NCBI GenBank assembly: GCA_023246985.1
Contig: JAHFHJ010000105.1
Location: 1 to 5,451 of the forward strand
Direction of reading: 5' to 3'
Source of the DNA: Candidatus Omnitrophota bacterium
GTDB taxonomy: Bacteria; Omnitrophota; Omnitrophia; Omnitrophales; Aquincolibacteriaceae
Length of the DNA stretch: 5,451 nucleotides
Positions 1 through 5,451 of this stretch are shown piece after piece (position 1 is the first letter of the stretch; each line of letters begins with the position of its first letter). The notes below the pieces were generated by a model. The model had not been told where the DNA came from, made no database searches, and saw only the letters and a list, made by a program, of their open reading frames with translations. A program made the position numbers and the translations under genes.

Positions 1-167
1 TCCATCGCCAATTCCCGCTCTTTTTCATGGGTCTCTTTGCGAATGTGCGTCATTCGTTTTCCCAAGGGAGCCAGTACCAGACGGTCCAAAAAAACAAGAC
101 AAAGAAAGCCGATCGCGATCGCAAGCCCCACCCGCTCCTTCCGGCCCAGTTGTCGCTGGACTATCAT
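1..167 (-). CDS. gspM: GspM/PilO-type platform protein, N-terminal part only (runs off the left edge)
   Basis: An open frame starts at an ATG at 167 and continues uninterrupted to the window edge, giving 55 codons. The start shares a 4 bp ATGA overlap with the upstream gspL-like stop and has a strong GGAGG 5 bp upstream. The product has a short basic N-terminus (MIVQRQLGRKER), one membrane helix (about 13-33, VGLAIAIGFLCLVFLDRLVL), an AP-L element, then a charged helix (KRMTHIRKETHEKERELAM) suited to a coiled coil. This is the layout of GspM and PilO, small bitopic proteins that pair with GspL or PilN in the platform. Position after gspK and the L-type gene supports this. The ferredoxin-like periplasmic domain that would confirm it lies outside the window, so GspM and PilO cannot be separated here. 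Confidence 0.82.
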   Translation of the reverse strand, partial: MIVQRQLGRKERVGLAIAIGFLCLVFLDRLVLAPLGKRMTHIRKETHEKERELAM

Positions 168-1666
168 GACGGCCTCCGCAGTTCTTCATACAAAGAGACG
201 ATCTCAAAATCAAAATAGGGCTGCCCCTCTTCGGTCTGCGTCGAAGAGTGGGTGTTTTTAACGTTTTTAAGACTCGGAGATTTCTCTAACGCGCTCACAT
301 ATTGAACCACGGCGTCCATCCCGGGCGCTTTTCCCTGGAGGACCACGCCTTTCTTCCGTTCGATCCGGATCGCCGTCAAATAGACCTCCCGCGGCGTCAA
401 CCGGTAGAGTTCGTTCAAGAGCAACAAGGGTTCGCCGTCAGGATCTAACCATGCTCGAATGAAATAAAGTAATCGCCGCATCTTTTCTACGGCATCCGCA
501 TCCTTTTTGATATGCGTGATTTGCTGCTTGATTTCGGCCAAGTATCTCTTTTGATTGTAATTCGACAACAAGACCAGCAGAAACAATACGACAACGATCG
601 CGCTTGATAAAACCCCGATCGCCGTTAAATGCCGCGTGCGGCCGTCAAGGAGTTTCTGGATACGCATCTCATTCGAGACAATATTGAAACACAACCTTTC
701 TCCTTTAAGTCCGACCCCCCAAAGCGGGGTAATGGAAACCGGATGGTGAGCCGCCATAGCAAGATACGCCAGGATTTTTTCCTCGCAGAAAGATGCCGCG
801 GGGTCGTGTATTTCACAGGGAATATTCAATCGATCCATAAGCGTCTTCGCAAGATCCGGCATCTGCTTGGCCGCGCCGCTTAAAAGTATTTTTACCGGTT
901 GGTCCCCGCTGAATTCTTCGCGGTAAAGCTCCAGAGCCCTCTTGAGCTCATCGGTAAAAGCGGGCACGCTTTGCATTCCCCCATCCAGGAGATGATTCGC
1001 TCCCGTAAGAATGTTTTTGCTGAAGACCAGGGCATTCTCGCGCAAAACCAGAAAGTCCGCGTAATTCGAATCGATATCAACGACTGCCACTGCCGCGGCA
1101 GGCAAGTTGCCGCCGGCCAAGAGCCCTTGCGCAACGCCCTCCGAACTCAAGGCGATCCACCGCGGGCAAATTCCGATTTTTTGCAATAGCGCCGTCCGCT
1201 CCACAACAAGGCTCCGGCGCGCGATCACCAGCATCACCCTGGCATAACCGTCTTTCTTTGTTTTCAGGAGCGTGAAATCATAATAAATCTCTTCTTTGGA
1301 ATAGGGAGTCTGTCGGCTCACCTGAAGGTTGACCATCGTCCGTATCTCAGCCGGATCCGTCGAAGGAAATTCCAGGATCCGCGTCGTCACCAGGTGCCGC
1401 GGAATACAGACGGAGACCGATTGTTTAGACAATTTGAGTTCTTGAAAGACCCGCGCAATTTCATCCGCGATCGCCCCTTGAATCGCCGCGAGTTTCTTGA
1501 AATAGATCTTACGAATTCTGGCGGACGACCCTCTCCCCGCCACTTCCAGGATCTTTAACCAATCGTTACCGATCTCGATAACAACCGCGGGCTGTTCCCT
1601 AAGACCACGCCACCCCGGATGAAGATCGCGCAACCCGTGCTTCAAGGCATGCATCCCAACGCTCAT
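164..1666 (-). CDS. GspL-position platform protein: PilM-like actin fold plus PilN-like periplasmic domain
   Basis: The 500-residue product sits where gspL normally lies, between gspK and a gspM-type gene, and probably links the GspE ATPase to the platform. Residues about 28-315 look like a PilM/GspL actin-like domain: a first phosphate-loop-like strand VVIEIGNDWLKILEV, the connecting stretch QTPYSKEEIYYDF, a second loop AVVDIDSNYADFLVL and a later VKILLSGAAKQM. A single membrane helix lies near 347-369 (LTAIGVLSSAIVVVLFLLVL). Then come a short helical stretch and a PilN-like ferredoxin-fold domain (about 410-490: LLLLNELYRLTPREVYLTAI, then VVLQGKAPGMDAVVQYVSAL, then a terminal YFDFEIVSLY). 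GspL proteins are usually about 400 residues. The start at 1666 is preferred over the ATG at 1678 because GGAG lies 6 bp upstream and the start forms an ATGA overlap with gspK. It could be named gspL or pilMN; I leave the symbol open. Confidence 0.88.
   Translation of the reverse strand: MSVGMHALKHGLRDLHPGWRGLREQPAVVIEIGNDWLKILEVAGRGSSARIRKIYFKKLAAIQGAIADEIARVFQELKLSKQSVSVCIPRHLVTTRILEFPSTDPAEIRTMVNLQVSRQTPYSKEEIYYDFTLLKTKKDGYARVMLVIARRSLVVERTALLQKIGICPRWIALSSEGVAQGLLAGGNLPAAAVAVVDIDSNYADFLVLRENALVFSKNILTGANHLLDGGMQSVPAFTDELKRALELYREEFSGDQPVKILLSGAAKQMPDLAKTLMDRLNIPCEIHDPAASFCEEKILAYLAMAAHHPVSITPLWGVGLKGERLCFNIVSNEMRIQKLLDGRTRHLTAIGVLSSAIVVVLFLLVLLSNYNQKRYLAEIKQQITHIKKDADAVEKMRRLLYFIRAWLDPDGEPLLLLNELYRLTPREVYLTAIRIERKKGVVLQGKAPGMDAVVQYVSALEKSPSLKNVKNTHSSTQTEEGQPYFDFEIVSLYEELRRPS
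173..177 (-). promoter_or_regulatory. Ribosome binding site of the gspM-type gene
   Basis: A GGAGG core lies 5 bp before the ATG at 167, inside the last codons of the gspL-like gene. It is the strongest Shine-Dalgarno match among the gene starts here and supports the partial edge gene as real. Confidence 0.7.
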
Positions 1667-2682
1667 GCTTCGCTCCATGCCATTATTTTCTTGTTACGTC
1701 CAAAAATAAAAGAAACATCCAGGAAATCCTTACTCCCGGCTTGGTGAACGCGTGCCACCCCGCTAAAAAAGCTCGACCCCGTACTCAGCCATCCCCCCAA
1801 GATTAATCCTTTGAGCTTTTCTTTATCTTTGGCCGATATCCCGCCGCCTTTTTGAAGAATCTCCGGTATCGCTTCCACGGCGGCGAAGACCCGGTCATCC
1901 GCCGTTCCTTCCCCGCCGTCCGGCCCGGCCCGAAACCTCAGGATCTGGTCCGTCAGCATGGCACTGCATCCCAGGCTTTGTAAAACAAGACTATCGGCCG
2001 TGTTCACATTAATCTGACCTTCGCCGTAAACAGTCAGCCGCGAACGGACCCTCTCAAAAATATCTCCGGTCACCCAATGCACCAGCTTGAGCTCATCGAT
2101 TATCTCAAATTTCGAATGCTTGCACGAGTAAGGCGGATTGAGGGACTGATAATAATCGTTGTCGCTTCCGTTTTGACGCGGATTTTTATTCGGATCACGC
2201 CAATCCAGAATAGCGCCCGTAACGCGATCGGCCTCTTTCGGAGAAAGATAGGCCGCCAGCTGAAAAAGACGGCTTAAAACTTCCCGCGGCGCTTTATTGA
2301 TATTTATTTTGCGTTCCTCATCCGCTAAACCAAAGGCCTCGGGGAAGCGGAGGGCGTCCTCCGCGGAGGGCATGATGCTAAAAACTCCTTGCCCCAGCAC
2401 CGACTCCTTGAATTCATTCTCATTTCGGCGCCATGCTTCGGGCCGCATGCCATCGCCCGGCGCGGCATCACGGGCTGCTTTGTTCATAGTCTGAAAAATT
2501 GCCGCGCGGGCAATATACGGCAAAAGAGCATTATTTTTTAAACGCTGCGCGATTGCGATCTGCGGCGCGATATAGGCGCCCATAGCAACCGCAAGGGCCG
2601 CTAAAACGAACAAGAGCCAAAGCGCGATGATAAGAATGCTGCCTTGGGGAGCCTCTTCGGGATGATTCCGGGGTTTTAGCAT
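1663..2682 (-). CDS. gspK: Minor pseudopilin GspK (tip subunit)
   Basis: GspK is the large minor pseudopilin that caps the pseudopilus tip. The product is 339 residues, typical for the family. A 14-residue leader ends in APQG, followed by SILIIALWLLFVLAALAVAM; as in other GspK proteins, the +5 Glu of the remaining pseudopilins is absent (Ile here), which suits a tip position. Family signatures are NINKAPREVLSRLF (127-140), LDWRDPNKNPRQNGSDNDYY (159-178), PPYSCKHSKFEIIDEL (183-198) and INVNTADSLVLQSLG (224-238), the last resembling a helix-hairpin-helix element. An acidic Gly-rich loop, DGGEGTADD (255-263), resembles the GspG calcium loop. The ATG follows the gspJ TAA with no gap and has GGGGA 5 bp upstream, which lies inside gspJ. 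The TGA overlaps the next gene's ATG by 4 bp. Confidence 0.95.
   Translation of the reverse strand: MLKPRNHPEEAPQGSILIIALWLLFVLAALAVAMGAYIAPQIAIAQRLKNNALLPYIARAAIFQTMNKAARDAAPGDGMRPEAWRRNENEFKESVLGQGVFSIMPSAEDALRFPEAFGLADEERKININKAPREVLSRLFQLAAYLSPKEADRVTGAILDWRDPNKNPRQNGSDNDYYQSLNPPYSCKHSKFEIIDELKLVHWVTGDIFERVRSRLTVYGEGQINVNTADSLVLQSLGCSAMLTDQILRFRAGPDGGEGTADDRVFAAVEAIPEILQKGGGISAKDKEKLKGLILGGWLSTGSSFFSGVARVHQAGSKDFLDVSFIFGRNKKIMAWSEA
1673..1676 (-). promoter_or_regulatory. Ribosome binding site deciding the gspL-like start
   Basis: GGAG lies 6 bp before the ATG at 1666, inside the end of gspK. The alternative ATG at 1678 is preceded by an AT-rich stretch without a Shine-Dalgarno-like match, so the shorter 500-residue product with the ATGA overlap is the better choice. 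Confidence 0.65.
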
Positions 2683-3327
2683 TTAATTCCCCGCGGAGAT
2701 CCACACGGTTCGCTTCATCGGCAACCCTGTCGGATGTCCCTGCGGCAAGAGCTCGAACATGACCCCTTGCGGCATTCCGGCTCCCTTCGGCGTTGCGGCC
2801 TGCCATATCATTTTACCGGTCACGGGATCGAGACAATAATACCTAAACTTCACCGTAACCTCCCGGGCAAGCAGGACCGTGGTATATTTCCCTGTTGCGA
2901 GTGCCGCCAGCACGCCGAACGGAAGGAGCTCTTGCCGGAAGAAATTGTTTTTGTCATCCGCGAAATAAGACACTTTCCCCGGGAAACGTCCGGGCCCGAC
3001 CAGACCGGCAAAAGAAATTTTCTTCTCATTGCCTTGAAACGGAATCAACGAAAACAGGAACGTATTCCGAATGTCCTTTTCGATCTTCTCCTCGATCAAC
3101 AGCAGGGTGAGCAGGTCGGTTTCAAGAGATTTTGCCCTCTCATAGACTTTAAGGCCTGAGGAAAAAGCGGCGGTCAACACCAACCCGATCATCGCCATGA
3201 GAAGAGAGCTGATCAAAAGCTCGACCAGCGTGAACCCTTTGGGAGGAGATTGTGGATGGGAGCAGGGCTTCAAGATGTCCCGTTTCGCTGCCACCGCCCT
3301 TTCGTCACGCCTCTCTCCGCGCCCCAT
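2683..3327 (-). CDS. gspJ: Minor pseudopilin GspJ
   Basis: GspJ is a larger minor pseudopilin that joins GspI and GspK at the pseudopilus tip. The 214-residue product has a prepilin site G31/F32 (PPKG then FTLVELLISSLLMAMIGLVL) with Glu at +5, then an amphipathic helix containing EEKIEKDIRNT (79-89), matching the GspJ pattern of a dimerising or packing helix with a D-R pair. The C-terminus, MPQGVMFELL followed by a strand RTVWISAG, matches the GspJ ending. The frame is open from an ATG at 3357, but I chose the ATG at 3327 because AGAGG lies 7 bp upstream of it, while the 3357 ATG has no clear ribosome site and would overlap gspI. With 3327 the gene starts 10 bp after the gspI stop, and its TAA abuts the gspK ATG. 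A GTG or TTG further in is possible but has worse spacing. Confidence 0.87.
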   Translation of the reverse strand: MGRGERRDERAVAAKRDILKPCSHPQSPPKGFTLVELLISSLLMAMIGLVLTAAFSSGLKVYERAKSLETDLLTLLLIEEKIEKDIRNTFLFSLIPFQGNEKKISFAGLVGPGRFPGKVSYFADDKNNFFRQELLPFGVLAALATGKYTTVLLAREVTVKFRYYCLDPVTGKMIWQAATPKGAGMPQGVMFELLPQGHPTGLPMKRTVWISAGN

Positions 3328-3334
3328 CCAGGAG

Positions 3335-3339
3335 CCTCT
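3335..3339 (-). promoter_or_regulatory. Ribosome binding site deciding the gspJ start
   Basis: On the minus strand AGAGG lies 7 bp before the ATG at 3327 and overlaps the TAG stop of gspI. No comparable purine-rich site precedes the upstream in-frame ATG at 3357 (CTGGTGACGT only), so this site favours the shorter GspJ and predicts termination-coupled re-initiation. Confidence 0.65.
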
Positions 3340-3766
3340 ACCGGATTTTCCGTACATACGTCACCAGGCTCAATTCGCGAAAAGGCTTGTGAATTCTGTC
3401 ACTCACGGTGAGATTCAACTGCGCGAGATCCCCCGCCCCTGCATTTGATATTTGAAGATTCCACGAAAAATCCGGATTCTCGGGAAAGATCCCCTGGGTG
3501 ATCCCGGGCGAAATTTCTGTTCCCGCCGACTGCAGCTGCTCCATCTGTGCCATTTTTCCCTTAAGTAAAGGCACGAGCGTCAAATAAGACTGGCTTACGG
3601 TTACCGAATTCAACAAGAGCGTATAGGCCCGAAAAACACCGGCCAGACAAACAGCCGTGATCATTGTCGCGATCAAAACCTCTATGAGAGTGAAACCCGC
3701 TCGCGACGACTGTAACGCTCTTTCGCTCTGCGGCTCGATCTTTTTACTCCCAATTCTTAATATCAT
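3338..3766 (-). CDS. gspI: Minor pseudopilin GspI
   Basis: GspI is a minor pseudopilin that, with GspJ and GspK, forms the pseudopilus tip complex. The product is 142 residues, in the usual GspI range. A 24-residue leader ends in SSRAG; cleavage at G24/F25 gives FTLIEVLIATMITAVCLAG with Glu at +5. The C-terminal half carries the GspI-like pattern of an FSWNLQI strand followed by DLAQLNLTVSD. The ATG at 3766 lies inside the end of gspG, with GAAGGG 7 bp upstream. The open frame continues to 4057, but only as antisense-free overlap with gspG in another frame, so that extension is rejected. I see no ATG, GTG or TTG between codon 1 and the cleavage site, so the long leader holds unless a non-standard start is used. 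The assignment to I rather than H rests on the C-terminal pattern and the I-J-K order. Confidence 0.88.
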   Translation of the reverse strand: MILRIGSKKIEPQSERALQSSRAGFTLIEVLIATMITAVCLAGVFRAYTLLLNSVTVSQSYLTLVPLLKGKMAQMEQLQSAGTEISPGITQGIFPENPDFSWNLQISNAGAGDLAQLNLTVSDRIHKPFRELSLVTYVRKIR

Positions 3767-4232
3767 CCTCGGTCCCTTCGGCCCCGTCCTTTCCGAGGGA
3801 ATAAAGATCATAAGCCGAAATATTGTGTTCTCCCGGAAGGCGATACTGATACGGTTTTCCCCAAGGATCAAGGGGGGAGCGTTCCAGGTACGGACCTTTC
3901 CATTTCGGAGGCGACGGACTTGCCGAAGGCTTGACCAATAAAGCGTCAAGCCCCTGCTCTGTGGTCGGGAAAACCACATTGTCCAATTCATACATCTTAA
4001 GCGCCATGCTAATGTTCGAACGGATATCGGCCTCGGCAATAGCAACCTTGGCCTCATCCGCCCGACCGCTGAGTCTTGGGATCACCATCGCGGCCAATGA
4101 GGCGATGATAATCACGACGATCATGATCTCAATCATCGTGAACCCCTTATCTGAAGACGACTGATAACCTGAAACACGCGAAGAAAAAAATCCCGTTCTC
4201 CGGTCATTATTTCCCATGATTTTCTTTTTCAT
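3744..4232 (-). CDS. gspG: Major pseudopilin GspG
   Basis: GspG is the main subunit of the periplasmic T2SS pseudopilus. The 162-residue product has a prepilin-peptidase site at G30/F31 (DKG then FTMIEIMIVVIIIASLAA) with the conserved Glu at +5, followed by the hydrophobic N-terminal helix. Family signatures follow: FPTTEQGLDALL (88-99), WKGPYL (111-116), PLDPWGKPYQY (120-130), and the C-terminal loop SLGKDGAEGTEDDI, whose acidic residues (D149, D156, D157) sit where GspG binds structural calcium. I chose the ATG at 4232: it follows the gspF stop by 1 bp and has GGGGA 9 bp upstream. The open frame extends to 4280, but that extension lies inside gspF. A second ATG at 4217 has a poorer ribosome site. 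The 30-residue leader is long for a pseudopilin. The 3' end overlaps gspI by 23 bp. Confidence 0.96.
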   Translation of the reverse strand: MKKKIMGNNDRRTGFFSSRVSGYQSSSDKGFTMIEIMIVVIIIASLAAMVIPRLSGRADEAKVAIAEADIRSNISMALKMYELDNVVFPTTEQGLDALLVKPSASPSPPKWKGPYLERSPLDPWGKPYQYRLPGEHNISAYDLYSLGKDGAEGTEDDIKNWE

Positions 4233-4233
4233 A

Positions 4234-5451
4234 TCACTTGATCCCCAACCCGATATTAAACACCGGAAGAAGCATGGCAAACATGATAAACCCTATCATG
4301 CCGCCGATGATTAAGATCAATAACGGTTCAAGAAGCGACATAATGACCTTAAGCCCCTGTTCGACTTCCTGCTCATAAGCATAGGAAATCTCTTGCAAGG
4401 ACTGATCCAGTTTTCCGCCTTCTTCCCCCACCATGATCATATTAACGGCAAAAAGCGGAAAAACTCCTGTCTCCTGAAGACTGCTCGACAGACGGCTTCC
4501 CTGATTCAGGACTTGTTCTCGAGCCCTGCGTAATCGGACTTTCAAGGCCTCATTGCCAAGGGCTTCCGTCGCGATCTCCAATCCATCGCAGACAGGGATT
4601 CCGCTTTTGACCAAGAGATACAGGGTCCTGGAAAAGCACCCGACTTCTACGCTGAGGATAAATTTCTTCAGGAACGGGAGACGCAACGCCCATTCGTCCA
4701 GCAAAACCTTGTTCCCGGCCGACTGCCGCCAGCGGCGGAATAAATAGCCGGCAAAAAGCCCGAACGCTCCGAGTAACAGCCAGTATCGTGAAAAAAAACG
4801 GCTCAAGCGCATCACAACAATTGTTTGGAACGGCAGTTGTCCGCGCATATTCTCGAATAAAACAAGAAGTTTCGGAAGAAAGCACGTTAACATAATAACC
4901 ATCGTCGAGAACCCCGCAAAAAACAGAAAAACCGGGTAGATCAGGGCGGCGCCGATCTTTTGCCGTATTTCCATCTCCTTTCGTCGATACACGGCCAATT
5001 GTTCCAATGCCGGCGCGAGCACGCCGCCTTTCTCCCCCACTTGAATTAAGTGAATATAAAGGTGGTTAAAGATGTAAGGATATTGGCCCAGGGCCTGGGA
5101 AAGCATCTTCCCTTCGCCTATCTGGGAATGGATCTGGCGGCTGACCCATTGCAAAGCGGGCGTTTCCGCCTGTTGGCAAAGCAAAGACAAGGCCTTTAAG
5201 ATCGGGACATTGGCTTTGACCAAACTGGCTAATTGCAGCGTGAAGCTATCCAGTTCTTTACGGCTAAAACGCATTTTTCCGGGAGAGAAAATCCCGGATC
5301 GAGGCATCTGGGGTTCCGTATGCGGCCCCCCGTCCGCCGCGCGCCGTATTTCCTCCACGTGGATCGGCGCCAGGCCAAGGGCCGTGATCTGATCCACGGC
5401 CTCATGCTCGGAATGGGCGAAAACTTCTCCGGCAACGATCTCGCCAGGACC
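4234..5451 (-). CDS. gspF: Type II secretion inner-membrane platform protein GspF (5' end cut by window edge)
   Basis: GspF is the polytopic inner-membrane protein of the T2SS assembly platform, working with the GspE ATPase and GspL/M. The open frame reaches the window edge: upstream of a GTG at 5397, 18 more in-frame codons (starting GPGEIVAGEVFAHSEHEA) match the usual GspF N-terminus. The GTG is therefore internal, and only about 10-15 codons are missing. 405 residues are visible, close to the family's usual ~400. Two T2SSF repeats are present, each with the hallmark GE-x-GG motif (GEKGG near visible residues 139-143, GEEGG near 342-346). Hydrophobic segments lie near 167-197, 222-238 and 372-400, the expected three-helix pattern. 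The TGA stop lies 1 bp before gspG. PilC of type IV pili is the paralogous alternative, but the adjacent gspG, I, J and K favour GspF. Confidence 0.95.
   Translation of the reverse strand, partial: GPGEIVAGEVFAHSEHEAVDQITALGLAPIHVEEIRRAADGGPHTEPQMPRSGIFSPGKMRFSRKELDSFTLQLASLVKANVPILKALSLLCQQAETPALQWVSRQIHSQIGEGKMLSQALGQYPYIFNHLYIHLIQVGEKGGVLAPALEQLAVYRRKEMEIRQKIGAALIYPVFLFFAGFSTMVIMLTCFLPKLLVLFENMRGQLPFQTIVVMRLSRFFSRYWLLLGAFGLFAGYLFRRWRQSAGNKVLLDEWALRLPFLKKFILSVEVGCFSRTLYLLVKSGIPVCDGLEIATEALGNEALKVRLRRAREQVLNQGSRLSSSLQETGVFPLFAVNMIMVGEEGGKLDQSLQEISYAYEQEVEQGLKVIMSLLEPLLILIIGGMIGFIMFAMLLPVFNIGLGIK

Noticed and set aside
111..122. Palindromic GATCGCGATCGC near the start of the gspM-type gene
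   Set aside because: It is explained by repeated Ala-Ile codons in the membrane helix, and no second copy nearby suggests a functional repeat.
899..1189. 96-residue plus-strand open frame inside the gspL-like gene
   Set aside because: Antisense shadow of the actin-like domain, with no family features.
1667..1678. Longer gspL-like start at 1678
   Set aside because: No ribosome site precedes it, while the ATG at 1666 has GGAG at good spacing and a 4 bp overlap with gspK.
2734..3159. 141-residue open frame on the plus strand, antisense to gspJ
   Set aside because: It lies wholly inside gspJ on the other strand, has no recognisable domain, and its composition follows the complementary codons of a gene with clear family signatures.
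3767..4057. N-terminal extension of gspI by 97 codons
   Set aside because: It runs through gspG in another frame and would bury the prepilin leader 121 residues into the protein, which a prepilin peptidase substrate would not tolerate.
4791..4798. Run of eight A in gspF that could mark a frameshift
   Set aside because: The frame is intact on both sides and encodes Phe-Phe-Ser before RYW, in line with the rest of GspF.

Overview
The window is a single, gap-free run of seven co-directional genes on the minus strand. They encode the inner-membrane platform and pseudopilus of a type II secretion system (T2SS). In transcription order, from high to low coordinates, they are gspF (5' end cut by the window edge), gspG, gspI, gspJ, gspK, a gspL-position gene of PilM-PilN type, and the first 55 codons of a gspM/pilO-type gene that runs off the left edge. 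No intergenic space exceeds 10 bp. I see no RNA gene, CRISPR array, insertion sequence, promoter or terminator, and every long plus-strand open frame is antisense shadow of these genes.

Layout: gspF 4234-5451 (platform membrane protein), gspG 3744-4232 (major pseudopilin with the C-terminal calcium-loop region), gspI 3338-3766, gspJ 2683-3327 and gspK 1663-2682 (minor, tip-type pseudopilins), gspL-like 164-1666 (actin-like cytoplasmic domain, one membrane helix, PilN-like periplasmic domain), gspM-like 1-167 (short N-terminus, membrane helix, start of a coiled coil). The junctions are 1 bp (F/G), a 23 bp overlap (G/I), 10 bp (I/J), 0 bp (J/K), and two 4 bp ATGA overlaps (K/L, L/M), so one transcript and translational coupling are likely. 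The operon promoter, and probably gspE and gspD, lie outside the window.

How the parts work together (family knowledge): GspF, L and M form the inner-membrane platform on which the GspE ATPase drives polymerisation of GspG. GspI, J and K form the pseudopilus tip that pushes folded periplasmic substrates through the outer-membrane secretin. All four pseudopilins here carry a prepilin-peptidase-type site, so a GspO/PilD peptidase must be encoded elsewhere.

The organism is a diderm bacterium of moderate GC (roughly 50% by eye). No gspH lies between gspG and gspI, three prepilin leaders are long, and the L subunit looks like a PilM-PilN fusion. Together these fit a lineage away from the classical gammaproteobacterial T2SS, such as Omnitrophota, Nitrospirota or a deltaproteobacterial-type group, but I cannot assign a phylum. 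I do not see a wholly new system; the interest lies in the hybrid T2SS/type IV pilus character of the platform and in the missing H subunit.
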